A DNA stretch of 64,000 bases from Candidatus Gastranaerophilales bacterium. Its GTDB lineage: Bacteria > Cyanobacteriota > Vampirovibrionia > Gastranaerophilales > CAJFVJ01. Numbering within the stretch: position 1 is the stretch's first letter; every line of letters begins with the position of its first letter. Below the pieces are notes generated by a model, which saw only the letters and a list, made by a program, of their open reading frames with translations, ran no database searches and was not told where the DNA came from. The stretch covers positions 254,437 to 318,436 of the forward strand of contig CALUSR010000001.1 of the NCBI GenBank assembly GCA_944323485.1, in the 5' to 3' direction. A program made the translations under genes and the position numbers. This document shows positions 25,163 to 34,058 of this stretch, one piece after another.

Positions 25163-26106
25163 AAAAAACGTTCCTCAGCAAGCAGAGCAGCTCCCAGCAT
25201 GCCTGCATAATTACCGGCCTGTGCCCTGAGAATTTTCACATTCGGTACAACAAGGCTTTCATCCATAATTCTCTGTACCTTTTCAAAATTAACAAAATCC
25301 GCCATACCACCGCTTAGAACAATGCTATCAGGGTCAAAAACATTAGCCAGCGAAATCAATCCTTTTACAACCATTGTTTCCCATCTCTCATGAATCTTTT
25401 TAGAAAGTTCATCATTCTGTCTGACTCCCTCCAAAACATCATAAGAAGTAATCTCTTCAGCAGGTTTCAAATGAAGATAAGTTTTTTTATCTTGAGGGTA
25501 ATTCACTAACTCTTCTCTTGCAATCCTCGCATAACCAGTACCTGAAGCATAAGCTTCCCAACAGTCATAATGTCCGCAGGTACAATAAAATCTCTTTTCT
25601 TCTCTCATACGTAAATGACCGACTTCACCGGCTGCTCCTGATTTACCTCGCAGCAAACGACCGTTAACAACTATTCCGCCGCCGACACCTGTCCCTAAAG
25701 TTACGGTAATTGTATTTTCATGCCCCTTTGCTGCACCGATTTTATATTCGGCATATGCGGCAGCATTGGCATCATTCTCAACAAACACCCCTAAAGAAAA
25801 TCTGTTCTTTATCGCTTCTGCAAAATCCAAATCAGTGTACCCTCCAGGCAAATTACCGGTAGAACCCGTAACACGTGTATTATCAATATTAACTGCTCCT
25901 GCAGTTGCAAAAGCAACCGCAGCAATTTCTCCCTCTTTATAATTTTTGAGAATTTTATCGATATTATCTAAAATATTGTCAAAAATAGCCTGGGCAGTTT
26001 TTGGAGTAGAAAATTTTGTCACTTCCGAAACAAATTTACCGCCGGAAACAACAGCCAGGCTGATTTTTGTGCCGCCTATATCAATAGCTATCACTTTTCT
26101 ATCCAT
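25159..26106 (-). CDS. ROK-family sugar kinase, probable N-acetylmannosamine kinase
   Basis: ROK fold: the ATP-binding AIDIGGTKISLAVV at the N terminus, VENDANAAAYAEY with the catalytic Asp, TLGTGVGGGIVVNG, and the zinc motif with GEVGH then CTCGHYDCWEAYASG (residues about 160-190). Members phosphorylate glucose, ManNAc or GlcNAc. Its place 12 bases after nanE makes ManNAc kinase (NanK), giving ManNAc-6-phosphate for NanE, the best guess, but glucokinase cannot be excluded. AGGAG precedes the ATG. Length 315 is normal. Confidence 0.85.
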   Translation of the reverse strand: MDRKVIAIDIGGTKISLAVVSGGKFVSEVTKFSTPKTAQAIFDNILDNIDKILKNYKEGEIAAVAFATAGAVNIDNTRVTGSTGNLPGGYTDLDFAEAIKNRFSLGVFVENDANAAAYAEYKIGAAKGHENTITVTLGTGVGGGIVVNGRLLRGKSGAAGEVGHLRMREEKRFYCTCGHYDCWEAYASGTGYARIAREELVNYPQDKKTYLHLKPAEEITSYDVLEGVRQNDELSKKIHERWETMVVKGLISLANVFDPDSIVLSGGMADFVNFEKVQRIMDESLVVPNVKILRAQAGNYAGMLGAALLAEERFL

Positions 26107-26118
26107 TGGGAAACTCCT

Positions 26119-26802
26119 CTATGCTTCAATAAATCTTTTTGTAATAAGCTGGGGTCTGGTAACAGCAGATCCGACAACAACTGCATAAGCTCCCAACTCA
26201 AAAGCTCTGCGAACATCTTCAGGTGTCCATATTCTCCCTTCAAGAATTACAGGACATTTCAAACTTTTTGTAAGCTCTGATAGCAAAGTCCAATCAGGAG
26301 ATGACATATCAATATTTTGAGTTTCTTTTGTATAGCCCGCTAAAGTTGTTGATACGATATCAACTCCCAGTTTCTCACAGTTTATTGCTTCTTCTTTTGT
26401 TGAAATATCAGCCATCGCAATTTTTTGCTCTTTTCTGACAAACGCTATCAAATCTTCAAGAGTATCTGCACATTCACGATTTCTTGAGGTACCGTCAAAT
26501 GCCACAATATCAGCACCCGCATCAACAACTTTCTTTGCATCTTCTCTTGATGGAGTAATATAAACTCTCTCAATCCAGTTTTCAGGAAGTTTATCAGGCT
26601 TTGTAATCCCTATAATCGGCAAATCCGTCATCTTTCTTGCATTTTTGATATCTCGTTCCCCTGCAAGACGAAGTCCGCCTGCTCCGCCATTCAGGACGGA
26701 TTTTATCATAGCCTTCATGGCATTCTCTTCATAAAGAGGTTCACCTGGCATTGCCTGTGATGAAATTATCACCTTATTTTTTATTTTTTCTAACACATCC
26801 AT
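26119..26802 (-). CDS. nanE: N-acetylmannosamine-6-phosphate 2-epimerase
   Basis: NanE converts ManNAc-6-P to GlcNAc-6-P in sialic-acid/ManNAc catabolism. The TIM-barrel family motifs are present: VIISSQAMPGEPLY at the N terminus, GGAGGLRLAG, PIIGITKPD, YITPSREDAKKVVDAGADIVAFDGT, MADIST with the catalytic region, and VILEGRIWTPEDVRRAFELG with VVVGSAVTRP. Length 227 is normal. It is followed by the ROK kinase and preceded by scpB by six bases. No nanA lyase or transporter lies in the window. Confidence 0.92.
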   Translation of the reverse strand: MDVLEKIKNKVIISSQAMPGEPLYEENAMKAMIKSVLNGGAGGLRLAGERDIKNARKMTDLPIIGITKPDKLPENWIERVYITPSREDAKKVVDAGADIVAFDGTSRNRECADTLEDLIAFVRKEQKIAMADISTKEEAINCEKLGVDIVSTTLAGYTKETQNIDMSSPDWTLLSELTKSLKCPVILEGRIWTPEDVRRAFELGAYAVVVGSAVTRPQLITKRFIEA

Positions 26803-26808
26803 AGCCGT

Positions 26809-27315
26809 TTAGTCACCAATTTTTCCCTGTTGTTCAATCATTTTGGCAAGAACATTTGTATCTCCTTTAATTTTGAAATATTCGGCAAACTTTGGAGTTG
26901 TTCTTATAATGAATGAACGTCCGTTTTTTTTATCACGTTTTCTCGAAATCATTCCTTTTTCTTCAAGCTCCTGCACATGCTCATAAGCATTAGCCCCCCT
27001 CAATTCTTTAAGGTGAGCCTGCCTTATCGGCTCTTTGATTGCAATGACGGATAAAGTTTTCAAGACAGCCTGAGAAAACTCTACAGGTACCATTTTTTCT
27101 ACAATATCCATATATTCTTCACGAACTTGAATTATGTATCCGTCTTCATCATCAACTTCAAGTGCTCCATCCCTTGAAGAATAGTCCATAATAAGTTCCA
27201 AAAGCTGCATTTCAATATCTTCAGCCGGTTCCCCGAGAACATCGGCAATTTCATCAACACTCAACGCTTTACCGCTGATAAACAAAACAGCTTCTATTCT
27301 AGACTTCAGCGACAT
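26809..27315 (-). CDS. scpB: Segregation and condensation protein B
   Basis: ScpB is the winged-helix subunit of the SMC-ScpA-ScpB condensin. SLKSRIEAVLFISGKALSVDEIA at the N terminus, VLKTLSVIAIKEPIRQAHLKELRG in the middle and LEEKGMISRKRDKKNGRSFI are typical. The ATG at 27315 is chosen over the GTG at 27330 because GAGGAAAG lies just before it; it overlaps the end of scpA by 17 bases. At 168 residues it is slightly short but complete. Confidence 0.93.
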   Translation of the reverse strand: MSLKSRIEAVLFISGKALSVDEIADVLGEPAEDIEMQLLELIMDYSSRDGALEVDDEDGYIIQVREEYMDIVEKMVPVEFSQAVLKTLSVIAIKEPIRQAHLKELRGANAYEHVQELEEKGMISRKRDKKNGRSFIIRTTPKFAEYFKIKGDTNVLAKMIEQQGKIGD

Positions 27316-28087
27316 TTGGACTTTCCTCACCCATCGTCACATACAAATCGGAATAAAACTCATCCTGAACAAGATTTATGTTTTCTTTTGCAGACAAAAA
27401 CAAAAGAGCAATATATGCGGTAATTTTGTTCATTCCTGTTTCCTGCAGCTCTGACAGTTCAACTTTTTCTTCTTTTTCAAATAATCTGAAAAGAACGTTG
27501 TGGATACGATTTACGCCATCTTCAATAAATTCTTCATGCGCAAGGTTGATAATATCATCAGGAGTAAGATTTGCATAAGAACGGACTCTCCTTTTGGCAC
27601 GTTCATGCGCATTTTTTAAAGAACGTTTTCTATCTAATTCTTCATAGAATTTCAGCTGTTTAATCAAATCTTTCAGTGTAACAACTCTTTTACGATTCAA
27701 CTTAACGCTTGTTCTGCGCTCAAGTGCGTTATCAAGAGAGATTACATTCTTTGCATTGAGCAAATCTTCCTCATAATAATCAGGGTTATCATAATCTCCA
27801 TCAAATTCCTGCATCAGCTCATCTTCATTTTCCATCGAGTCGATTCCCTCAAGGATATCAGATTTTAAACGAAGGAGAAATGCAGCAAAAAACAATGTTC
27901 TTCCGGTTAGACGCAGGTTATTCTGTTTCATCTCAACTATTTGCTGAAGGTACTTATCCGTAAGTTGTACAATATCAATATTCCACGGATCGATTTCCTG
28001 CTTTTTCGCCATATTAACGATAATTTCAATACCGTCAGCAGTTCCGTTTGAGGGTTGGTTATAGAGTTCAAAGATATTATCAATCAC
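27299..28087 (-). CDS. scpA: Segregation and condensation protein A (kleisin)
   Basis: ScpA bridges the SMC heads. NMAKKQEIDPWNIDIVQLTDKY is the kleisin N-terminal signature, followed by LRLTGRTLFFAAFLLRLKSDIL. An acidic linker (about 90-120) follows, then a C-terminal winged helix (TAYIALLFLSAKENINLVQDEFYSDLYV). The start is GTG with a GGGGG tract nine bases upstream. It overlaps smc by eight bases and scpB by 17, so all three are coupled. Confidence 0.93.
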   Translation of the reverse strand: MIDNIFELYNQPSNGTADGIEIIVNMAKKQEIDPWNIDIVQLTDKYLQQIVEMKQNNLRLTGRTLFFAAFLLRLKSDILEGIDSMENEDELMQEFDGDYDNPDYYEEDLLNAKNVISLDNALERRTSVKLNRKRVVTLKDLIKQLKFYEELDRKRSLKNAHERAKRRVRSYANLTPDDIINLAHEEFIEDGVNRIHNVLFRLFEKEEKVELSELQETGMNKITAYIALLFLSAKENINLVQDEFYSDLYVTMGEESPNVAEV

Positions 28088-31000
28088 TTAACTTTACCCC
28101 CGTAACTTTTGTAATACCCTGATCTTTCTGGGTGACACCTACCGTTTGATTAGCTGATTCTATCATAGGTTTTCTGTGGCTAACAACTATAAATTGCGTA
28201 TTTTCTGATTGCTTACGGACAATATTCGCAAGCTTCTCAACATTGATACCGTCCAAACTCTGATCAACTTCATCAAATGCATAAAACGGAGCCGGCATGT
28301 ATTTTTGAATTGCAAATACAAATGCAAGAGCTGTAAGAGATTTTTCACCGCCGCTCATGGCTTCAAGACGCTGCATTTTCTTATCACGGGGCTGTGCCTC
28401 AATTGTCAAACCGCCGCCGAGAGGATCATCAGGGTTTTCAAGTATAAGCTGACCTTCACCTTCCGAAAGTTCAGCAAATATTTCTTTGAAGTTTTCGTTT
28501 ACATGGGTGAAAGTTTTCATAAACGACTCTCTTTTAAGAGTTTCATAACCATGCATACGCTCTGTTATCTGAATTTTTTCGTTGCTCAGAGTTTCGAGTT
28601 TCGTCCTCAGTTCATCCTGACGGGATTTTACATCTTCGTATTCGGTGATGGCTCTCATATTGACAGCCCCCATCTCATCCATACGCTTTTGAAGACGATT
28701 TATGTTTCGCATAACCTCTTCTGTCGAAATTTCAAGAGGCTTAAGCTGGGCTATCTCATATCCTGCCGCTATCAGTTCTTCTCTGATTTCAACCAGCTGA
28801 GGTTCGAGTTCTTTTCTTCTTGTTTTGAACGCTTCAATCTGCTCCGTAATACGCTCTATTTTTGTTTCCAAAACGCTTATTTTCTTCTCATTTTCAATAA
28901 GCTCAGATTGTACTCCATCTCTCTCCTTTTGCAGCTCGACAAGTTTTTGACCTATTTCTGCAATCTTGGCATCAAGCTCTTTGAGCTGTACTTCGACTTC
29001 CGCAATCTCAGAGGCATAGCGTTCTTTGTCCCTAGCAAGCGTAACATTGCTCTCTTCAAGTTTTTTGATTGTATCTTCATGATTTTTGATTGACTCTTTC
29101 TGGAAGTCAATCTCCATCTCAAAACCCTTTATTGCATTGTTACAGTTCAAAATTTTTGATTCATTCTGTTTGATTTCAAATTCTATATTTTCTGTAAGTT
29201 CTCGAAGTTTTGAGAGTTCATCCTGAGGCATTTGTCTTTCAACGTCTTCAATCTGGTCATGCAGCTGGGTAATGCGTTCAGTAAGTTTTATATGTTCCTG
29301 TTCGAGTTTATCAAGCTCTTTTGAGAGTGCACTAATCTGCGGAGCATTTTCTTCTATAACTTTCTTACGCTGCTCTATGGATAATTTTGTGGTTTCGAGG
29401 TTTCTTACAACGTTGTCATATTCGATTTTTTTCTTATTAAGCTCGTTCATTGCAGAAGAATAATCCTGACGTGTCTTCTCCTGTTTTTTATCAAGCTCGG
29501 TTCTTTTTGCTTCAAGACTTTTGTGATTTGTTTCCATATCAGCCAGACGTTTTTTGTAAAGTGCAAGCTCTTCATCTTCGTTCTGACTGAATTTCAATGT
29601 ATTTTGTCTGACAGAGCCGCCTGTAATAAGCCCTGATTTTTCGAACAAACTGCCGTCAAGAGTAACCATACGATACTTTCCGAACAGTCTGCGTGCAGTT
29701 CCGATATCTTCAACAACAAGAGTTTCGCCAAGTGCATGATAAAAAGCATCTTCATAAATATCATCGAAATCAATCAAATTGAAAGCATAATCAACAATAC
29801 CTTCTCCTTTTGGCGGGTTCATATTATAAGGTGCACGCTTGAGCTTATTCAACGGTAAAAATCCGGCACGACCGGCTTTTGAAGTTTTAAGAATTTCAAT
29901 TGCATGAGCGGCTACTTCATCATCATCAACAACGATATGCAGCATTCTTCCGCCCATTGCTATCTCCAGAGCGGTTGAATATTCTTTATCAACCTGCCCG
30001 AGTTTTGCAAGCGGAGCATGAACTCCTTCGAGCCCTGAGTTCAACACGGTATCGATTGCACGTCCGAAGTTCGCATCCTCGACAGCTCGTTTTTGAGCTT
30101 CTAAAGAAGCTATTTTGCGAACGGCAAGATTCATGTTGTAGTTTGAATCATTTATCTCATTTTTGACTTTATCAAGCTCATACATTGTGTTCTTCTGAAC
30201 AAGCTCATAGTCTTTAAGCTCTTTTGACAGCTCTTCTATTTGAGCCTGCAGCATGTTCTGGTTGTTTGAATAAACTTCCTTTGACTCTTCAAACTGCTCA
30301 AGCATATCTTTTGAGTCATCTATTTCTTTTTTGAGCCTTGAAAGTTTCTCTTCTGTCGGTAATTTTTGTTTTATCAGCGCATTTTCAGAGTCCTGAACAT
30401 TTTCGAGTAATTTTCGGAGGTTATTCCTCTTCTGGACATGCTCGTCAGCAGCCTGATTTATACCTGCAACCTCTGAAAGAACTTTGTTCAGCTCTTCTTT
30501 TTCCTGAGAAATATTTTCTTCTATAATTTTGATTTCGTCTTTTTTTGCTTCTATTTTAAGAAGTGTATCCTCAATCTTTTCCTTGAGAGTTTCAATATTT
30601 TCACGTGTGTTTTCTACCGTTTTTTTATTGTCTTCTATTTGTTTATCAGCATAAATAATTGCATCTTTCTTACGCGAAATTGAACCTTTCAGGCTCTCTG
30701 CATGTTTTTTAATTTCAATCTGCTCAGCTTCACCTTTTATATTTACATTTTGCTGAATTTCTCTGAGTTTTTCAGAAGTTTCTTCAAGCTGTTGTTTGAG
30801 CTTCTTCAGCTCCTGTTCACCCTGTTTTTTTGATTTGTCGGCATCAAGAATGCTCTCATGCAAGCGTTCAAGAGATGCCTTCATATCAAAATATTTTACG
30901 GCAGATAACTTGCTTTCATACTCCTGCTTTTCTTCCTTTAACTGCTGGTATTTGAGAGCCTGTTTTCTCTCTTCCTCAAGCTGGGCAAAACGAACATCTA

Positions 31001-31574
31001 TCTCTGCCAGAATAATATTTGATTTTTCAACCCGTTCTTCTACCGTTTCAAGCTCTTTTTCCGCCTGCTCAATACGTCTGTCAAAGTCGGCAACTCCCGC
31101 TATCTCATCAAGAATACGACGTCTTTCAAGAGGAGAAGTGTTGGTAATAGCCATTACATCCCCTTGCATTATAACATTGTAGCTGTTTGGTGAAATGTTG
31201 TATACTGCAAGTTTTTCATGTATCTCGCTCAAAGTAGCGATTTTACCGTTCAGATAATAAATGCTGTTAAAACCCTGTGATGATTTCTTTATCTTACGCA
31301 TAATCACCAGCGGTTCCTCATCAGCAGATGTTTCAAAAGTAATTTTAACCGTAGCCTCATTCTTTTTTGTAAGAGTACAAATTAAATGAAACAACTTCTC
31401 AGCTCTCAAGGCACGGGAAGAAGACAACCCGAGAGCAAACAAAATACTGTCTATAATATTGCTCTTCCCTGAACCGTTTGGCCCGGAAATCGTAGTAAAC
31501 CCTTCCAAAAAAGGTATGTTAACCTTTTGGGCAAAGGATTTAAAATTATCTATTTCAATTTCTTTAATGCGCAT
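28080..31574 (-). CDS. smc: Chromosome segregation ATPase SMC
   Basis: SMC forms the core of the condensin that compacts and separates chromosomes. Walker A GPNGSGKSN lies near residue 32. Long coiled coils (about 165-500 and 660-1000) flank the hinge (about 505-660, with LGQVDKEYSTALEIAMGGRM). The signature LEAMSGGEKSLTALAFVF and Walker B PFYAFDEVDQSLDG close the C-terminal head. The usual DEVDAALD is DEVDQSLD here, a tolerated change. Length 1164 is normal. ATG 31574 gives the standard MRIKEIEIDNFKSF start; the TTG at 31595 would add seven residues. Confidence 0.95.
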   Translation of the reverse strand: MRIKEIEIDNFKSFAQKVNIPFLEGFTTISGPNGSGKSNIIDSILFALGLSSSRALRAEKLFHLICTLTKKNEATVKITFETSADEEPLVIMRKIKKSSQGFNSIYYLNGKIATLSEIHEKLAVYNISPNSYNVIMQGDVMAITNTSPLERRRILDEIAGVADFDRRIEQAEKELETVEERVEKSNIILAEIDVRFAQLEEERKQALKYQQLKEEKQEYESKLSAVKYFDMKASLERLHESILDADKSKKQGEQELKKLKQQLEETSEKLREIQQNVNIKGEAEQIEIKKHAESLKGSISRKKDAIIYADKQIEDNKKTVENTRENIETLKEKIEDTLLKIEAKKDEIKIIEENISQEKEELNKVLSEVAGINQAADEHVQKRNNLRKLLENVQDSENALIKQKLPTEEKLSRLKKEIDDSKDMLEQFEESKEVYSNNQNMLQAQIEELSKELKDYELVQKNTMYELDKVKNEINDSNYNMNLAVRKIASLEAQKRAVEDANFGRAIDTVLNSGLEGVHAPLAKLGQVDKEYSTALEIAMGGRMLHIVVDDDEVAAHAIEILKTSKAGRAGFLPLNKLKRAPYNMNPPKGEGIVDYAFNLIDFDDIYEDAFYHALGETLVVEDIGTARRLFGKYRMVTLDGSLFEKSGLITGGSVRQNTLKFSQNEDEELALYKKRLADMETNHKSLEAKRTELDKKQEKTRQDYSSAMNELNKKKIEYDNVVRNLETTKLSIEQRKKVIEENAPQISALSKELDKLEQEHIKLTERITQLHDQIEDVERQMPQDELSKLRELTENIEFEIKQNESKILNCNNAIKGFEMEIDFQKESIKNHEDTIKKLEESNVTLARDKERYASEIAEVEVQLKELDAKIAEIGQKLVELQKERDGVQSELIENEKKISVLETKIERITEQIEAFKTRRKELEPQLVEIREELIAAGYEIAQLKPLEISTEEVMRNINRLQKRMDEMGAVNMRAITEYEDVKSRQDELRTKLETLSNEKIQITERMHGYETLKRESFMKTFTHVNENFKEIFAELSEGEGQLILENPDDPLGGGLTIEAQPRDKKMQRLEAMSGGEKSLTALAFVFAIQKYMPAPFYAFDEVDQSLDGINVEKLANIVRKQSENTQFIVVSHRKPMIESANQTVGVTQKDQGITKVTGVKLSD

Positions 31575-31677
31575 TTTTACAACCAAACAGCTCAACGGAT
31601 ATGTTATTAGTAAACATACATATTAATTACACTATATGTTGATGTTTACTGTCAATAGTTTAATAAAAATATAGGTT

Positions 31678-32511
31678 TTACGTATTATATGAGCATTTAG
31701 CGGAAATTATTCTGTCTGTTTTTGACAAATCTTTAACAATTTTGATATCTGAAAATCCTCTGTTTTCAAACAAACTTTTAACAGGCATGCTCTGGTTTAT
31801 CCCGAGTTCAAAAAATAAACATCCGCCATCTTCAAGAAAAGACATAGCCTGAGAGATAATTTTATCATAAAATTCAATACCATCGGCATCTTCCGTAAAT
31901 AACGCCCCTGAAGGCTCTCTCAACACCTCGGCAGAAAGATTTTCTTTTTCTCTCTGAGGTATATAAGGCGGGTTTGAAACAATAATATCAAACTTTCCGG
32001 ATATCTCCTCAAACAAATTGGAACAAACAAATTCAACATCTGCTCCGAGTTTTTTCGCATTCGCTTTTGCTGTCTCAAGAGCAGGCAGAGAAATATCAGA
32101 GCCAACAACACTGCAATCAGTCAACTTCTTCAACATAATCGCAATAGCTCCAGAACCTGTACCAATATCAAGAATTTTTGGAGAAGACATATTCTTTGCC
32201 GATTTAATAACTTCTTCAACAAGCAGCTCTGTTTCAGGACGTGGAATGAGAACATGAGGGTTAACATCAAACATCTCCCCCATAAAACACGCCTCTCCGA
32301 TAATATACTGAACAGGAAGCCTTTCGTCCAAACGCTTTTCCAACAAACTATCCAATTTATCCTGCTGTTCTTTGTTCAATGTCAAATCAGGATGCAGTAT
32401 AAAATCCTTTTTCTTATATCCGCTGATAAACTCCACCAAAAGCTCTGCTTCCAAAACAGCCTGCGATAATGGAACAATCGATGATAAATTTTTGACAAGA
32501 TTTTTCAGCAT
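31678..32511 (-). CDS. prmC: Protein-(glutamine-N5) methyltransferase, release-factor specific
   Basis: PrmC (HemK) methylates the GGQ glutamine of RF1 and RF2. An N-terminal helical domain precedes the SAM-binding ILDIGTGSGAIAIML (about residues 113-127), then the catalytic IVSNPPYIP and the FELGINQ segment. Length 277 is normal. It follows the small gene at 32550 by 38 bases. The gap to smc (103 bases) suggests a separate transcript. Confidence 0.93.
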   Translation of the reverse strand: MLKNLVKNLSSIVPLSQAVLEAELLVEFISGYKKKDFILHPDLTLNKEQQDKLDSLLEKRLDERLPVQYIIGEACFMGEMFDVNPHVLIPRPETELLVEEVIKSAKNMSSPKILDIGTGSGAIAIMLKKLTDCSVVGSDISLPALETAKANAKKLGADVEFVCSNLFEEISGKFDIIVSNPPYIPQREKENLSAEVLREPSGALFTEDADGIEFYDKIISQAMSFLEDGGCLFFELGINQSMPVKSLFENRGFSDIKIVKDLSKTDRIISAKCSYNT

Positions 32512-32549
32512 TGTTCAATAATAGCTGAAAAAAACAATATTTAAAACTT

Positions 32550-32735
32550 TTATCTCAAATCATCAGGTTTGAAATCAGAAAAAGACTTATACTCCGCTTT
32601 TCCGTTAATCAAGTCAACATGCATCAGCTTCAGCACCTTTTTCATAACAACAGGAGTAGAAGCTGAAAAACTTTTTTGTGTCTTCTGCTCTTTTTTGTTT
32701 TCAATCAGTACAAGTTTTTTATCGTCCTTTTCCAT
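32550..32735 (-). CDS. Small charged protein, function unknown
   Basis: A 61-residue charged protein (MEKDDKKLVLIENKKEQKTQ at the start) with no signal peptide or recognised motif. The middle FSASTPVVMKKVLKLMHVDL could be a short helix. The ribosome-binding site is weak. Position 38 bases upstream of prmC in the same direction suggests co-transcription. It may be real but small, so I rate it modestly. Confidence 0.5.
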   Translation of the reverse strand: MEKDDKKLVLIENKKEQKTQKSFSASTPVVMKKVLKLMHVDLINGKAEYKSFSDFKPDDLR

Positions 32736-33068
32736 ATCTATATTTTAACCTTTTTCACGGATATTTCAATGTATTATATATACTATATATATAAAAACAA
32801 ACTCTTCAAAAAAATTGCCCAAACAAAAAAATTACAACTTTAGTTCGACAAAATGCAAACCGGGGTTGAATTTTCTTTTGATTTCAAAATGGTAAATTAG
32901 TAATGTAAGCAAAAAAATTCCCTAAATCCCTTGAGATACAAAGTTTTTCAACATGAGTAAAATCATTTTTACTCCTAAATTTAATATGAATACTTCCATC
33001 TCAATTAAAAATGAGCTTACACAAGTAGGTTAGTAGTAATTTTTACAAGGAAGTAAAGGAGATTTCCC
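32736..33068. other. 333-base divergent intergenic region upstream of flagellin
   Basis: Very AT-rich. It includes a TATA-rich tract (about 32770-32795), a hairpin GAGTAAAA-TCAT-TTTTACTC (32955-32974) and, before the flagellin ATG, ACAAGGAAGTAAAGGAGA with a strong ribosome-binding site. A degenerate sigma-28-like site (TAAA at 32976, then a 16-base spacer) is only a weak match to the modules at 57586 and 59302. I see no gene here. Confidence 0.5.
32955..32974 (+). promoter_or_regulatory. Hairpin in the flagellin upstream region
   Basis: Perfect 8-bp inverted repeat GAGTAAAA / TTTTACTC with a TCAT loop, 95 bases before the flagellin ATG. It lacks a T run and so is more likely an operator or leader structure than a terminator. 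Confidence 0.35.
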
Positions 33069-33908
33069 ATGAGCATTACTGTAAACACAAACACAACTTC
33101 ATTGATGGTACAAAGAAACTTGGAAAGTGCCACTTCATCACTCGCAAAATCAATGCAAAGATTATCAACAGGTATGAGAATTAACGACGCCGGCGATGAC
33201 GCTGCAGGTTTGTCTTTGTCAGAAAAAATTATGAGCCAGGTTAGTTCTGCTGATGTTACCAAAAACAACGCTCAAACAGGTCTGAACATGTTACAGATTG
33301 CAGACGGTGACTTGAGTATTATCGCAGAAAACCTGCAAAGAATTAAAGACCTCGCAGTTCAATCAGCAAACGGTGTATACGCTACATCAGAAAGAGAATC
33401 AATAGACCAGGAAGTTCAACTCCGTCTTCAAGAAATTGACAGAATAGCAACAAGTTCTTCATTCTCTGAATTGAAGCTTCTCGATGGTTCTCTTTCAGGC
33501 ACAGGAAAATGTACTCTTCAAATCGGTGCAGGAAGCGACATTGACGAAAACACAATTGATATATCTGACGCTTTCGGTAAAGCAGACTGCGCATCATTAG
33601 GTCTTGACGGACAAAACGTAACAACAGTAGATGATTCAAGAGCTATGATTGACGCAATTGATGCCGCTATCACCGGAGTTACCGACAGAAGAGGTGTAAT
33701 CGGTGCTTCTATGAACCGTCTGAATTCAACAATGGACAGAATAGACATAAGAAAAGAAAACCTGCAATCTTCTTACTCAATCATCAGAGATACGGATATT
33801 GCAAAAGAATCTACAGAGTTAACAAAACAACAGGTTCTTCAACAATCATCTGCTACATTGTTGCAGCAAGCAAACCAGACACCGACAATAGCATTAACAT
33901 TAGTATAG
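33069..33908 (+). CDS. fliC: Flagellin
   Basis: This is the flagellar filament subunit. Conserved N-terminal D0/D1 segments are present (MSITVNTNTTSLMVQRNL, then SMQRLSTGMRINDAGDDAAG and LQRIKDLAVQSANG), and so is the C-terminal D1/D0 (MNRLNSTMDRIDIRKENLQ, TDIAKESTELTKQQVLQQ, ALTLV). The variable centre (about 145-210) is short, giving 279 residues, a minimal flagellin. Two cysteines (GKCTLQIG and ADCASLG) are unusual for a secreted filament protein. AAAGGAG precedes the ATG. No other flagellar structural gene lies nearby. Export is by the flagellar type III system, so no signal peptide is expected. Confidence 0.95.
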   Translation: MSITVNTNTTSLMVQRNLESATSSLAKSMQRLSTGMRINDAGDDAAGLSLSEKIMSQVSSADVTKNNAQTGLNMLQIADGDLSIIAENLQRIKDLAVQSANGVYATSERESIDQEVQLRLQEIDRIATSSSFSELKLLDGSLSGTGKCTLQIGAGSDIDENTIDISDAFGKADCASLGLDGQNVTTVDDSRAMIDAIDAAITGVTDRRGVIGASMNRLNSTMDRIDIRKENLQSSYSIIRDTDIAKESTELTKQQVLQQSSATLLQQANQTPTIALTLV

Positions 33909-33934
33909 TTTTAGCTCAAGGGAAAACATCAATA

Positions 33935-33966
33935 CCTCCTGTTTCGGCAGGGGGTTTTCTTTTTTC
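33935..33966 (+). terminator. Terminator of flagellin
   Basis: CCTCCTG (33935-33941) pairs with CAGGGGG (33948-33954, one G-U) and flanking AAAAC/GTTTT extends the stem; a T-rich tract follows. Confidence 0.8.
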
Positions 33967-33994
33967 ATTCATTTTACATTTTAAGGGAATAAAA

Positions 33995-34023
33995 TTGTAT
34001 TTCTACCATGGCTTAAGTATAAT
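33995..34023 (+). promoter_or_regulatory. Sigma-70 type promoter of hisA-hisIE-hisD
   Basis: TTGTAT (33995-34000) and TATAAT (34018-34023) with a 17-base spacer, 36 bases before the ATG at 34059. Confidence 0.7.
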
Positions 34024-34058
34024 TAACTCAGCTGAAAGATAACAAAAAGAGGCAAACC

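Noticed and set aside
28209-29093. 294-codon plus-strand frame inside smc
   Set aside because: Antisense shadow of the smc coding strand; rich in Cys and Phe, with no ribosome-binding site.
32756-33068. Good sigma-28 promoter for flagellin
   Set aside because: Only a weak site (TAAA at 32976, CCATCTCA 16 bases later) was found; it lacks GCCGA, so I did not claim it.
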